Translations under genes and position numbers: made by a program
DNA from: Micromonospora trifolii
GTDB taxonomy: Bacteria > Actinomycetota > Actinomycetes > Mycobacteriales > Micromonosporaceae
DNA: 64,000 bases
Reading direction: 5' to 3'
Assembly: GCF_022229005.1 (NCBI RefSeq)
Contig: NZ_JAKKFD010000038.1
Location: 1 to 64,000, forward strand
Part shown: in pieces, positions 9,472 to 17,217 of the stretch
How the letters are laid out: every line of letters begins with the position of its first letter
How positions within the stretch are numbered: position 1 is the first letter of the stretch
Notes under the pieces: generated by a model
What the model was told of the DNA's origin: nothing
Databases searched by the model: none
What the model saw: the letters and a program-made list of their open reading frames with translations, nothing else

Positions 9472-10050
9472 ATGCGTCGCGCGCTCCTCGCGATCACCGG
9501 CCTGGCCGCCAGCACCACCGCGCTGGTGGTGTTCAAGGGCTCGCCGGGCACCACCCAGGTCGCCCAGAACCTGCCGACCGCCCAGCCGGTCAACCCCACC
9601 CCGCAGGATGTCGAGCCGAGTGCCGACCCGTCGGGCGTGGCACCGAAGCCGTCGAAGACCGGCGACGCGCCCACGTCGCCCAAACCCACAAAGAGCACCG
9701 CCCGGCCGTCCGGCACCCGCACCACCACGAAGGCCGCACCCCGGACCACCACCAAGGCACCCCAGTCGACCACCCGCCGGGTCACCGGCAACGGCTTCGA
9801 GAACGAGTACGGGTACGTGCAGGTGCAGATCGTCGTCTCGGGTAACCGGATCGTCGAGGCCGTCGCGCTGTCGCTGCCCAGCGGGGGTGAATCCGACATC
9901 CACAGCGGCGACGTCCGCAACCGGTACGACGGCGGCGGCGGCGAGGTGGTGCAGAAGCAGAACGCCAACCTCAACACCGTCTCCGGGGCCACCGAGACCA
10001 GCAACTCCTACAAGCAGTCGCTGCGGTCCGCCATCGAGCAGGCATTCTGA
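9472..10050 (+). CDS. FMN-binding domain protein, exported, covalent-flavin acceptor
   Basis: A 192-residue protein from the ATG at 9472, with AGGAAGGG 8 bases upstream. A signal peptide or membrane anchor (MRRALLAITGLAAS) is followed by a long Thr/Pro/Lys-rich linker (about 25-105) and a C-terminal FMN-binding domain. The SGAT motif near residue 170 (NTVSGATETS) is the site at which ApbE attaches FMN to a threonine in NqrC- and PplA-like proteins. It sits between a ferric reductase-like gene and apbE, so it is probably the extracytoplasmic electron acceptor of this operon. Confidence 0.92.
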   Translation: MRRALLAITGLAASTTALVVFKGSPGTTQVAQNLPTAQPVNPTPQDVEPSADPSGVAPKPSKTGDAPTSPKPTKSTARPSGTRTTTKAAPRTTTKAPQSTTRRVTGNGFENEYGYVQVQIVVSGNRIVEAVALSLPSGGESDIHSGDVRNRYDGGGGEVVQKQNANLNTVSGATETSNSYKQSLRSAIEQAF

Positions 10051-10051
10051 C

Positions 10052-10822
10052 GTGCGGGCCACGCTGACCCGGCCCGGGCTGTGCCGGGTCGAACAGATCA
10101 TGGGTACGGCGATCACCCTGGACCTCGCCGACGACCTGCCACCGGCGACGTTGCGCGAGCTGGCCGACGAGGTCTTCGCCTGGATGCGCGAGGTGGACGC
10201 GCGGTTCAGCACCTACCAGCCGGACAGCGAGGTGTGCCGCTTCGACCGGGGCGAGGTGCTGCTCTCCGAGGCGTCCGCGGACCTGCGGTACGTGCTGGAG
10301 ACCTGCGCCGACCTGTGGGGCGCCACCGACGGGTTCTTCGACGCGTACGCCACCGGTCGGCTCGACCCGTCCGGCTTCGTCAAGGGCTGGGCGGCTCAGG
10401 TCGCCTCGGACCGCCTCGTCGCCGCCGGCGCCGTCAACCACTGCGTGAACGCCGGCGGTGACGTCCGGGTGCGGGGCCTGTCGCCGTCCGGGGAGCCGTG
10501 GCGCATCGGCATCCGCCACCCGTGGGACGCGATGGCGGCCTGCCTGGTGCTCAGCGGGACGGACCTGGCCGTGGCCACGTCCGGCGTGTACGAGCGGGGG
10601 AGGCACGTGCTGGACCCGCGCCGGGGCGCACCGGCCAGTGGGCTGCGTTCGGTGACTGTGGTCGGCACCGACCTCGGGGTGGCCGACGCGTACGCCACCG
10701 CCGCCCTCGCCATGGGCACCCCCGGCCTCAACTGGCTGGCCCGCCTGGACGATCACACCCACGCGGCGATAACCGACAACGCCCGCCAGTACCACTCCGT
10801 CAATCTCCCCCTGACCGACTAG
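10052..10822 (+). CDS. apbE: FAD:protein FMN transferase (ApbE family)
   Basis: A 256-residue enzyme that transfers FMN from FAD to a threonine in target proteins. The start is the GTG at 10052, one base after the preceding stop. Family features are present: MGTAITLDL, FSTYQPDSEVCRF near residue 50, a GFFDAYATGRLDPSGFVKGW block, CVNAGGDVRVRG near 130 and ATSGVYERG near 170, and DAYATAALAMG near the C-terminus, which carries metal-binding residues. No signal peptide is visible, unlike many Gram-negative ApbE lipoproteins. The obvious substrate is the SGAT-containing protein encoded immediately upstream. Confidence 0.92.
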   Translation: MRATLTRPGLCRVEQIMGTAITLDLADDLPPATLRELADEVFAWMREVDARFSTYQPDSEVCRFDRGEVLLSEASADLRYVLETCADLWGATDGFFDAYATGRLDPSGFVKGWAAQVASDRLVAAGAVNHCVNAGGDVRVRGLSPSGEPWRIGIRHPWDAMAACLVLSGTDLAVATSGVYERGRHVLDPRRGAPASGLRSVTVVGTDLGVADAYATAALAMGTPGLNWLARLDDHTHAAITDNARQYHSVNLPLTD

Positions 10823-11206
10823 CCCCCCCTTGCTCCCCGCGATCTTGCAGTTTCGGTTGCTGGTTTGTCCGGTTGCGTGGAGATTGTCGGGACAGCAAGT
10901 GCAAGATCGCGGGGAGCTGGGGGAGGTCGCCGCGGCCGGCTAGCGGAGGGGGCGGTGGGTGCCGGCTGGGCGGGAGCCGGTGGGGCGTGGGCGCCCGGGG
11001 CGCGAGCCGGACGGTCGGGTGCCGGCCCAGCGGCGCCCTGGGTGGCTGCGCCGGGGCGGCTCGGTGCCGCCGGGGTGAGGCGCTCTGTCGTTTGTGGACA
11101 TCGTTCCCCCGTTCGTGGCGCGCGTTCGCGCCGTCCCCCTGTCAACGAGGACCGGTGTCCCGGCGACGCTGTCGGGCACCGGATCGAATCGTCGACCCTG
11201 CCGAAT
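10823..11206. other. convergent intergenic region with long inverted repeat
   Basis: About 380 bases between apbE and the convergent primase-polymerase-like gene. The left part holds an 18-bp perfect inverted repeat (listed separately). The remainder is very GC-rich; open frames through it have no recognisable protein features, and I see no RNA gene. Confidence 0.5.
10832..10917. repeat. 18-bp perfect inverted repeat, 50-base spacer
   Basis: Arms at 10832-10849 and 10900-10917 are exact reverse complements, with the inner ends carrying GATCTTGCA/TGCAAGATC. The same type of element recurs at six other intergenic sites in this window. It lies just after the apbE stop, so it may act in transcription termination or be a REP-like dispersed repeat. 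Confidence 0.9.
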
Positions 11207-11923
11207 TCACATACCTCGTCGGGGCAGCGGCAGGTGGCCGGGGAGCAGGTCGGGGGCGAGCGTCACCCCGGCGGCGCGCAGCGCCCCGATCAACGTGTTC
11301 TGCACCAGGTACGAATCCGGAAGCTGCCAGCGCGCCTGCTCCGGGGCGACCGCCCAGCGGACAGTGCCCTCCGGCAGCCGGGTGGGCGGCGCGGGGATCC
11401 ACGAGCCCGGCCCGTGCCGGACCACGTGGAAGCAGTGCTCCAGCTCCGGTCGGAGCGGATCGCCGGGGCGGACCAGGAACATCCACCGACCGGTGGGCGT
11501 GACCAGCACCGGCCCGCGTACGCCGGTGCCGGCCGGGTGGATCTGAACCGCGTCGAGTACGTGCCGGCCGAGGTGGGCGGGCACCTCCAGCACGTCGAAG
11601 GCCCGGCCGGTGGGCAGCAGCACCCCGTGCGGTCGGCTCCTCCACCAGGTCGCCACCCGGGCCGGGTCGGCGCTGGCGGCCAACTCCCAGTTCTCCAGGG
11701 CGGGGTGGCAGCCCACTGTGGGACAGCCGGCCCGGCCGCAGACGAAGCGGCTGCGGGCCAGACAGGCACCCGGGGTGACCTCCCAGCCGTGTGCGGCGTA
11801 CCGGATGGCGACCCGGCGCAGCCGGACCCGTTCCAGCGGCGACAGTTCGGCAACGCGCGGTACGACATTCCCCCACATGTGTGCCAACTCCTCTCGTCGG
11901 GCCCGGCGTTCGCCAGGTCGCAT
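11207..11923 (-). CDS. bifunctional primase/polymerase (prim-pol) domain protein
   Basis: A 238-residue protein from the ATG at 11923; further in-frame sequence upstream looks non-coding. It matches the N-terminal domain of bifunctional DNA primase/polymerase proteins: RYAAHGWEVTPG, a Cys-rich RFVCGRAGCPTVGCHP segment (about residues 63-78), and WWRSRPHGVLLPTG and DVLEVPAHLG downstream. The usual acidic residues of the archaeo-eukaryotic primase active site are not obvious (the DVLEV position reads D and E rather than DxD), so catalytic activity is uncertain. Such stand-alone domains are common in actinobacteria and not tied to a plasmid. It is divergent from the XRE/TPR regulator. Confidence 0.8.
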   Translation of the reverse strand: MRPGERRARREELAHMWGNVVPRVAELSPLERVRLRRVAIRYAAHGWEVTPGACLARSRFVCGRAGCPTVGCHPALENWELAASADPARVATWWRSRPHGVLLPTGRAFDVLEVPAHLGRHVLDAVQIHPAGTGVRGPVLVTPTGRWMFLVRPGDPLRPELEHCFHVVRHGPGSWIPAPPTRLPEGTVRWAVAPEQARWQLPDSYLVQNTLIGALRAAGVTLAPDLLPGHLPLPRRGM

Positions 11924-12126
11924 GTCGAGCACCGTCACTGCCGTAACCCACGATCGTTGAGGTTGACGAACGGCTCGTGCAACTTGCACGAAAAGTACGA
12001 GGACTAGCTGTACGGCTGACGTACATCCTGTGCGACCAGCGAAAACCTGAAAATGAACGGCAGTCGCCGCACCCGCGGACATCGCCTCGACTCGATTGAT
12101 CGTCGGTGGCAGGGGAGGATGGGGAG

Positions 12127-13356
12127 ATGGACGAGCTACCCATAGGACGGCGAGTTGCCTACTGGCGGGGGCGGCGCAAGATGTCGCAGCAGGTCTTCGC
12201 GGACCGGCTGGGCAAGTCCAAGAGCTGGGTGGACAAGGTCGAACGCGGCGTCCGGCGGTTGGACAAGTTCTCCGTCCTCTACGAGATCGCCGACATCCTC
12301 CAGATGGACGTCCAGTTGCTGATGGGCAAGGACCCGGAGCGGCGCGCCGACGCCCTCAACTGCATCGACCAGGTCGAGGTGCAGGAGATCCGGGCGGCGC
12401 TGGAACGCTACGACTCGATGAGCGCCTACTTCGACGCGGCGCCGTACCCGCCGCCGATGGACGACATGCGCAAGGCCGTCAACCACGCCTGGCTCACCTA
12501 CCAGTACGGCCGCTACGGGATGCTCACCCGGGCGTTGCCGAAGCTGCTGCGCGACGCACAGGCGGCCGACGCCGCCTACGGCGGTGAGCAGGCCGCCGAG
12601 GCGGCCCACCTGCTCGGCCAGGTCTACCAGATCGCCTCCTCGGTGCTGCGCAAGCTCGGCGAGTGCGAGCTCGCCTGGTTGGCCGCCGATCGGTCGATGG
12701 CGGTGGCCCAGCGGGCCGACGACCCGCTGCTGGCCGGGATCGCCACCACCCGGGTGTGCAACGCCCTGGTCGCGATGGGCCGGGCCCGGCCCGCGCTGGA
12801 GCTGAACGTCCAGATCGCCAACCGGCTGGCACCGGGTGGCAGCAACGAGGTCTCCCCGGCCCGTCTCTCCGTCTACGGGATGCTGCTGCTCCAGGGGGCG
12901 ATGGCCGCGTCCCGCATCGGCGACTCGGCCAGCGTCGACGACCTGATCAACTGCGCGCAGGAGGCCGCCACCCTGCTCGGCGGCGACCACAACCACTACT
13001 GGACGTCGTTCGGCCCGACCAACGTCGAGTTGCACCGGGCCGCCGCCGCCGTGGAGCTGGGCGACGGGGGGCGGGCCGTGGAGGTGCACCAGCTGCGCAT
13101 CGCGGAGCCCTCCTTCAACGCGCTGCTGCCCGAGCGCCGCGCCCACCATCTGCTCGACATCGCCCGCGGGTACGCCCAGATCGGTGACGTGGCGAACGCC
13201 GGCGAGATGCTGCTGCTCGGTGATCGGCTCGCCCCGTCGGAGATCCGCTGCCGGCCGATCGCGCACGAGGTGATGTCCGACATCCTCCGTCGCACACGTG
13301 GTGCGCCGCCTTCTCCGGTAGCGGAGTTGGCTGAGCACATGGGAGTAGGGGTATGA
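12127..13356 (+). CDS. XRE-family regulator with TPR-like C-terminus
   Basis: A 409-residue cytoplasmic protein from the ATG at 12127, preceded 8 bases upstream by AGGGGAGG. The helix-turn-helix lies at about residues 7-60 (IGRRVAYWRGRRKMSQQ, then KSWVDKVERGVRRLDK). The rest is all-helical, with repeated Ala/Leu-rich pairs of helices resembling the tetratricopeptide domain of actinobacterial signal-responsive regulators. It would bind DNA and sense a peptide or small ligand, but the ligand is unknown. The next gene, a flavoprotein, begins 16 bases downstream, so the two are probably co-transcribed. Confidence 0.85.
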   Translation: MDELPIGRRVAYWRGRRKMSQQVFADRLGKSKSWVDKVERGVRRLDKFSVLYEIADILQMDVQLLMGKDPERRADALNCIDQVEVQEIRAALERYDSMSAYFDAAPYPPPMDDMRKAVNHAWLTYQYGRYGMLTRALPKLLRDAQAADAAYGGEQAAEAAHLLGQVYQIASSVLRKLGECELAWLAADRSMAVAQRADDPLLAGIATTRVCNALVAMGRARPALELNVQIANRLAPGGSNEVSPARLSVYGMLLLQGAMAASRIGDSASVDDLINCAQEAATLLGGDHNHYWTSFGPTNVELHRAAAAVELGDGGRAVEVHQLRIAEPSFNALLPERRAHHLLDIARGYAQIGDVANAGEMLLLGDRLAPSEIRCRPIAHEVMSDILRRTRGAPPSPVAELAEHMGVGV

Positions 13357-13372
13357 GCGCGGAGCCGGTCTG

Positions 13373-13945
13373 ATGGCCGGTGCAGCGCACAACAGCGGGC
13401 ACCGCGAGGTGCTCTACGTCATCGCCTGCGGTTCGCCGCTGGCCCGCCACGTCGGTCGTCTGGTCGACCTCGCCCAACAGGACGGTTGGGACGTCTGCGT
13501 GGTCGCCACGCCGGACGGCGCGAAGTTCGTCGACCAGTCGGCCCTGATTCGGCAGACCGGCCACCCGGTGCGGACGCACTACAAGAATCCCGGTGACCCG
13601 GACGTGCTGCCGCCAGCCGACGCCATGATCGTCTGCCCGGCCACCGTCAACACTGTCAACAAGTGGGCCGCCGGGATCACCGACACCCTGGCGCTCGGGC
13701 TGTTGGTCGAGGCCCAGGGTAAGGGCGTCCCCATCGTGGCGGTGCCGTACACCAACGCGGCGATGGCCTGCCACCCGGCGTTTCGTACCGGGGTGGCCCG
13801 GTTGGCCGAGTGGGGTGTCACCGTGCTCTTCGGCGACGACGTGATCGCTCTGCACCCGCCCGGAACGGGGGAACAGCACCTGCACGCCTTCCCCTGGGCG
13901 ATGCCGCTGGCCGCATTGCAGACCGTTTCCTGGAGCGCCGCCTAG
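13373..13945 (+). CDS. flavoprotein of the HFCD/PPC-decarboxylase-like fold
   Basis: A 190-residue protein with an N-terminal Rossmann-like strand (LYVIACGSPLARHVGRLV), a mid-protein ADAMIVCPATVNTVNKWAAG that matches the FMN-contacting APATxNTxxKxxxG region of the homo-oligomeric flavin-containing Cys decarboxylase family, and a VPYTNAAMACHPAF segment. Members include phosphopantothenoylcysteine decarboxylase and lantibiotic EpiD, but this short version sits beside a regulator, not in a coenzyme A operon, so its substrate is unknown. It has a Met start 16 bases after the regulator's stop. Confidence 0.85.
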   Translation: MAGAAHNSGHREVLYVIACGSPLARHVGRLVDLAQQDGWDVCVVATPDGAKFVDQSALIRQTGHPVRTHYKNPGDPDVLPPADAMIVCPATVNTVNKWAAGITDTLALGLLVEAQGKGVPIVAVPYTNAAMACHPAFRTGVARLAEWGVTVLFGDDVIALHPPGTGEQHLHAFPWAMPLAALQTVSWSAA

Positions 13946-14027
13946 CGCGTCCGGCAGATCTTCCACCCGACGCGGCCGGGCCGGGTGTCACCGCCCGGTG
14001 GCCCCGACGCCGGTAAGCTGGCCCGCC

Positions 14028-14900
14028 GTGAGCACAAGCGGATCCGCCCCCACAGTCAGCGACGTGGTGGCCGCGCTGGAACGGCGCTTTCCGCCGGTCT
14101 GGGCGGAGGAATGGGACCGGGTGGGCCTGGTGCTCGGTGAGCCGGCCGCCCCGGTCCGCCGGGTGCTCTGCGTGGTCGACGTGGTGCCCGAAACTGTCGA
14201 CGAAGCCCTCGCCGCCGACGCGGACATGATCGTCGCGCATCACCCGCTGCTGCTGCGCGGAGTGTCCTCGGTCGCCGCGACGACCTTCAAGGGGCGGATC
14301 ATCCACCAGTTGATCCGGGCCGGGGTGGCGCTCTACGCGGCGCACACCAACGCCGACGTGGCCTCCCCGGGCGTCTCCGACGCCCTCGCCGCCCGCTTCG
14401 GGCTCACCGGTTTGCGCCCGCTTCAACGACCCGCGCTCGGCTCGCCCGCCCACGGCGACGACAGGGGTTTCGGCCGGGTCGGCGAGCTGCCCCAGCCGAT
14501 GACGCTCGCCGAGCTGACCCGGCACGCCGCCGCGGTGCTCCCCGTCACGTCCTGGGGAGTTCGCGCGGCGGGGGATCCCGGGCGTATGGTTCGTACCCTC
14601 GCCGTCAGCGGCGGGTCGGGGGACAGCTTCCTCGGCGCCGCGACCGCCGCCGGGGTGGACGCGTTCCTCACCGCCGACCTGCGGCACCACCCGGCCGGCG
14701 AGCACCTCGCCGCCGATGGTCCCGCCCTGATCGACGCCGCCCACTGGGCGACCGAACGACCGTGGCTGGACGACCTGGCAGCCCTCCTCCGGGAGGCGCT
14801 GGACGTCGAGACGCTGGTGTCCGACCTGGACACCGACCCGTGGACCGTGCACGCCGCCGCACCCGTTGTGGACGACAAGGAGCCCGACCGTGAAGGCTGA
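14028..14900 (+). CDS. Nif3-like dinuclear metal centre protein
   Basis: A 290-residue protein from the GTG at 14028. The family hallmarks are present: WDRVGLVLGEP near the N-terminus, the metal-binding MIVAHHPLLLRGVSS around residue 65, AHTNADVASPGVSDALA near 105, and a C-terminal DLRHHPAGEH that contributes further ligands. Nif3/YbgI/YqfO proteins form hexamers with a two-metal site; GTP cyclohydrolase-like or hydrolase activity has been proposed, without firm agreement. It overlaps the following zinc-ribbon gene by 11 bp, a common actinobacterial arrangement. Confidence 0.93.
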   Translation: MSTSGSAPTVSDVVAALERRFPPVWAEEWDRVGLVLGEPAAPVRRVLCVVDVVPETVDEALAADADMIVAHHPLLLRGVSSVAATTFKGRIIHQLIRAGVALYAAHTNADVASPGVSDALAARFGLTGLRPLQRPALGSPAHGDDRGFGRVGELPQPMTLAELTRHAAAVLPVTSWGVRAAGDPGRMVRTLAVSGGSGDSFLGAATAAGVDAFLTADLRHHPAGEHLAADGPALIDAAHWATERPWLDDLAALLREALDVETLVSDLDTDPWTVHAAAPVVDDKEPDREG

Positions 14901-15627
14901 CCCTCAGGTGCAGCGCCGCCTGCTCGACCTCCAGGCGATCGACACCAACCTCGCCCAGCTCGCCCACCGACGGCGAACCCTTGCCGAGCGGGCCGAGCTG
15001 GAGTCGCTGGCCCGGGAGCTGTCGTCGATGGAGGACGAGCGGGTCCGCGCCCAGGTGGCAGTCGACGACCTGGACCGGGACATCGCCCGGTTGGAGAAGG
15101 ACGTCGAGCAGGTCCGGGCCCGCAAGGAGAAGGACGAGAACCGGCTGGCCGCCGGCACCGGTCCGGCCCGCGAGCTGGAGGCGCTCCAGCACGAGCTGGT
15201 CTCGCTCAAGCGCCGCCAGGGCGACCTGGAGGACGCCGAGCTGGAGCTGATGGAGCAGCGGGAGACCGCGCAGGGCGTACTGGACGGCGTGGAGCAGCGG
15301 CTGGCCGAGACCCGGGACAAGCGGGCCGCTACCGAGCAGCGCCGCGACGAAGTGCTGGCTGAGATCGCCAAGGAGGAGGAGTTCAAGCGGGGCGCCCGTC
15401 AGCCGCTCGCCGGCGACCTCCCCAGCGAACTGGTCAACCTCTACGACAAGATCCGCGAGGACACCGGGTTGGGTGCCGCGCTGCTCACCGGGGGCCGCTG
15501 CGGCGGATGCCGCCTGGACCTGTCCGGCGCCGACCTGGCCCGGATCCGCAAGGCCGCCCCCGACGACGTGGTCCGCTGCGAGGACTGCCGACGGATCATG
15601 GTCCGCACCAACGAGTCGGGCCTGTAG
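14890..15627 (+). CDS. coiled-coil protein with C4 zinc ribbon
   Basis: A 245-residue cytoplasmic protein from the GTG at 14890, inside the end of the Nif3-like gene. Residues ~10-175 are a long heptad-rich antiparallel coiled coil with many Glu/Arg (for example VAVDDLDRDIARLEKDVEQ). The C-terminus is a four-cysteine zinc ribbon, CGGC near residue 200 and CEDC near 228. This architecture is widespread in actinobacteria and chlamydia and is thought to bind nucleic acid, but the function is not established. It is followed 3 bases later by the RNase H gene, consistent with one operon. Confidence 0.92.
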   Translation: MKADPQVQRRLLDLQAIDTNLAQLAHRRRTLAERAELESLARELSSMEDERVRAQVAVDDLDRDIARLEKDVEQVRARKEKDENRLAAGTGPARELEALQHELVSLKRRQGDLEDAELELMEQRETAQGVLDGVEQRLAETRDKRAATEQRRDEVLAEIAKEEEFKRGARQPLAGDLPSELVNLYDKIREDTGLGAALLTGGRCGGCRLDLSGADLARIRKAAPDDVVRCEDCRRIMVRTNESGL

Positions 15628-15630
15628 GTC

Positions 15631-16812
15631 GTGGCGCCGCGCGTGGTCTCCATGGAGGCCGACGGTGGGTCCCGGGGCAACCCCGGCCCCGCCGGCTACG
15701 GCGCTGTGGTCCGCGACCCGGAGACCGGCGAGGTGCTCGCCGAGCGCTCCGAGTCGCTCGGCACGGCCACCAACAACGTCGCCGAGTACCAGGGCCTGAT
15801 CGCCGGGCTGACCGCCGCCGCCGAACTGGGCGCCGCCGAGGTGGACGTCCGGATGGACTCCAAGCTGGTGGTCGAGCAGATGTGCGGCCGGTGGCAGATC
15901 AAGCACCCCGGCCTGCGGCCCCTCGCCGCCCAGGCCGCCGCGCTGGTGGGCCGGTTCACAGCGGTGCGGTTCAGCTGGATTCCGCGGGAGCAGAACCGGC
16001 ACGCCGACGCCCTTGCCAACGCCGCCATGGACGCCGCCGCGGGTCGCCCCCCGGCGACTGCGGCCCCTGCCCGTCCGGCGACGGCTGCCACCACCGGCCA
16101 GCCCTCGACGGCGCCCGCCACCTTGATTGTCGGCAGCGACCCGGCGACAGCGCCGGCCTCCTGGGAGCCACGGCCCAGCTTCACCGCCACCCGGCTGATC
16201 CTGGTTCGGCACGGCGAGACCGCGTACACCGAGCAGCGGCGCTACTCCGGGCGCGGTGACGTGCCGCTCTCCGAGCGTGGCCGGGCCCAGGCCCGCGCCA
16301 CCGGCACCCGGGTGGCCGAGCTGGCCCCGTCCGTCGCGGCCGTGCTCAGCTCACCATTGTCCCGCTGTACGGCCACCGCGGCGTCGATCGCCGAAGCGCT
16401 CGGCGGCGACGTGCCGGTGCGCACCGAGGACGACCTGATCGAGTGCGACTTCGGCCAGTGGGAGGGGCGCACCTTCGCCGAGGTGCGCCAGGAGTGGCCG
16501 GGGGAGATGGACGCCTGGCTCGCCTCACCCCGGATCGCGCCGCCGGGTGGGGAGTCGTTCACCCACGTCGCCGAACGCGCGCACCGCGTCATGTCGGGGC
16601 TGCTCACCGCGTACCCCGGTGAGACCGTTGTGGTCGTCTCGCACGTCTCGCCGATCAAGCTGGTGCTGCGCGACGCCCTCGCGGCCGGTGACGGCTTCCT
16701 GCACCGGCTCTTCCTGGACGCGGCCGGCATCTCGGTGCTCGACCTGTGGCCCGACGGCGGCGTGGCGGTGCGCACTGTCAACGACACCGCCCACCTCGCC
16801 AGCCTCGACTGA
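15631..16812 (+). CDS. bifunctional RNase H / histidine phosphatase
   Basis: A 393-residue fusion. Residues 1-130 are an RNase HI-like domain with catalytic acids in MEADGGSRGNPGPAGYG, NVAEYQGLIAGL and MDSKLVVEQM. A Pro/Ala/Thr-rich linker (about 135-185) leads to a phosphoglycerate mutase/histidine-phosphatase domain starting LILVRHGETAYTEQRRYSG, with a second conserved His in VVVVSHVSPIKL. This matches the actinobacterial enzyme that cuts RNA in RNA:DNA hybrids and whose C-terminal half has acid phosphatase or alpha-ribazole phosphatase (CobC-like) activity. The start is the GTG at 15631. Confidence 0.93.
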   Translation: MAPRVVSMEADGGSRGNPGPAGYGAVVRDPETGEVLAERSESLGTATNNVAEYQGLIAGLTAAAELGAAEVDVRMDSKLVVEQMCGRWQIKHPGLRPLAAQAAALVGRFTAVRFSWIPREQNRHADALANAAMDAAAGRPPATAAPARPATAATTGQPSTAPATLIVGSDPATAPASWEPRPSFTATRLILVRHGETAYTEQRRYSGRGDVPLSERGRAQARATGTRVAELAPSVAAVLSSPLSRCTATAASIAEALGGDVPVRTEDDLIECDFGQWEGRTFAEVRQEWPGEMDAWLASPRIAPPGGESFTHVAERAHRVMSGLLTAYPGETVVVVSHVSPIKLVLRDALAAGDGFLHRLFLDAAGISVLDLWPDGGVAVRTVNDTAHLASLD

Positions 16813-16974
16813 GCCGCCGCACCCCTCGTTGGTAGGGCCGGTCGGCCGCGCCGTTCGGCGCAGCCGGCCGGCCGTTCGGCGCAGCACCCTCCGGGCGGGT
16901 CAGGTGACCGCCGTCACAGAGTCGTAGCCTCCGGCCGTTACATCGAGAGCCACGACTCCCCGGAGGTGTGTCAG

Positions 16975-17217
16975 ATGGCTGCACCCGAACCGGAGGCGCC
17001 GCCCACGGCGCCGACCAGGGCGAAGGACCACAGCCCCTGGAACTGGTTGCTCTTCATCCCCATCGTGGTGCCGCTGATCCCGGCGTTCTTCAATGGCGAC
17101 TCGCCCCGGGTCTTCGGCTTCCCGCGCTTCTACTGGCTGCAACTGGCCTTCATCCTGCTCGGCGTCGGCACCACCACGTTGGTCTACCAGATGACGAAGA
17201 AGCGGGGTGGTTCCTGA
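16975..17217 (+). CDS. DUF3311 small membrane protein, symporter partner
   Basis: An 80-residue protein from the ATG at 16975, with CGGAGGTG ending 6-8 bases upstream. A Pro-rich N-terminus is followed by two membrane helices (about 25-42 and 52-72) with LLFIPIVVPLIPAFFN and FPRFYWLQLAFILLG, typical of DUF3311. Such proteins are nearly always encoded just before a sodium:solute symporter, as here, with the stop and next start sharing one base. It is probably an accessory subunit of that transporter. Confidence 0.88.
   Translation: MAAPEPEAPPTAPTRAKDHSPWNWLLFIPIVVPLIPAFFNGDSPRVFGFPRFYWLQLAFILLGVGTTTLVYQMTKKRGGS

Noticed and set aside
11207..11923. plasmid replication primase or phage primase
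   Set aside because: Only the prim-pol N-terminal domain is present, without helicase, origin iterons or phage genes nearby.
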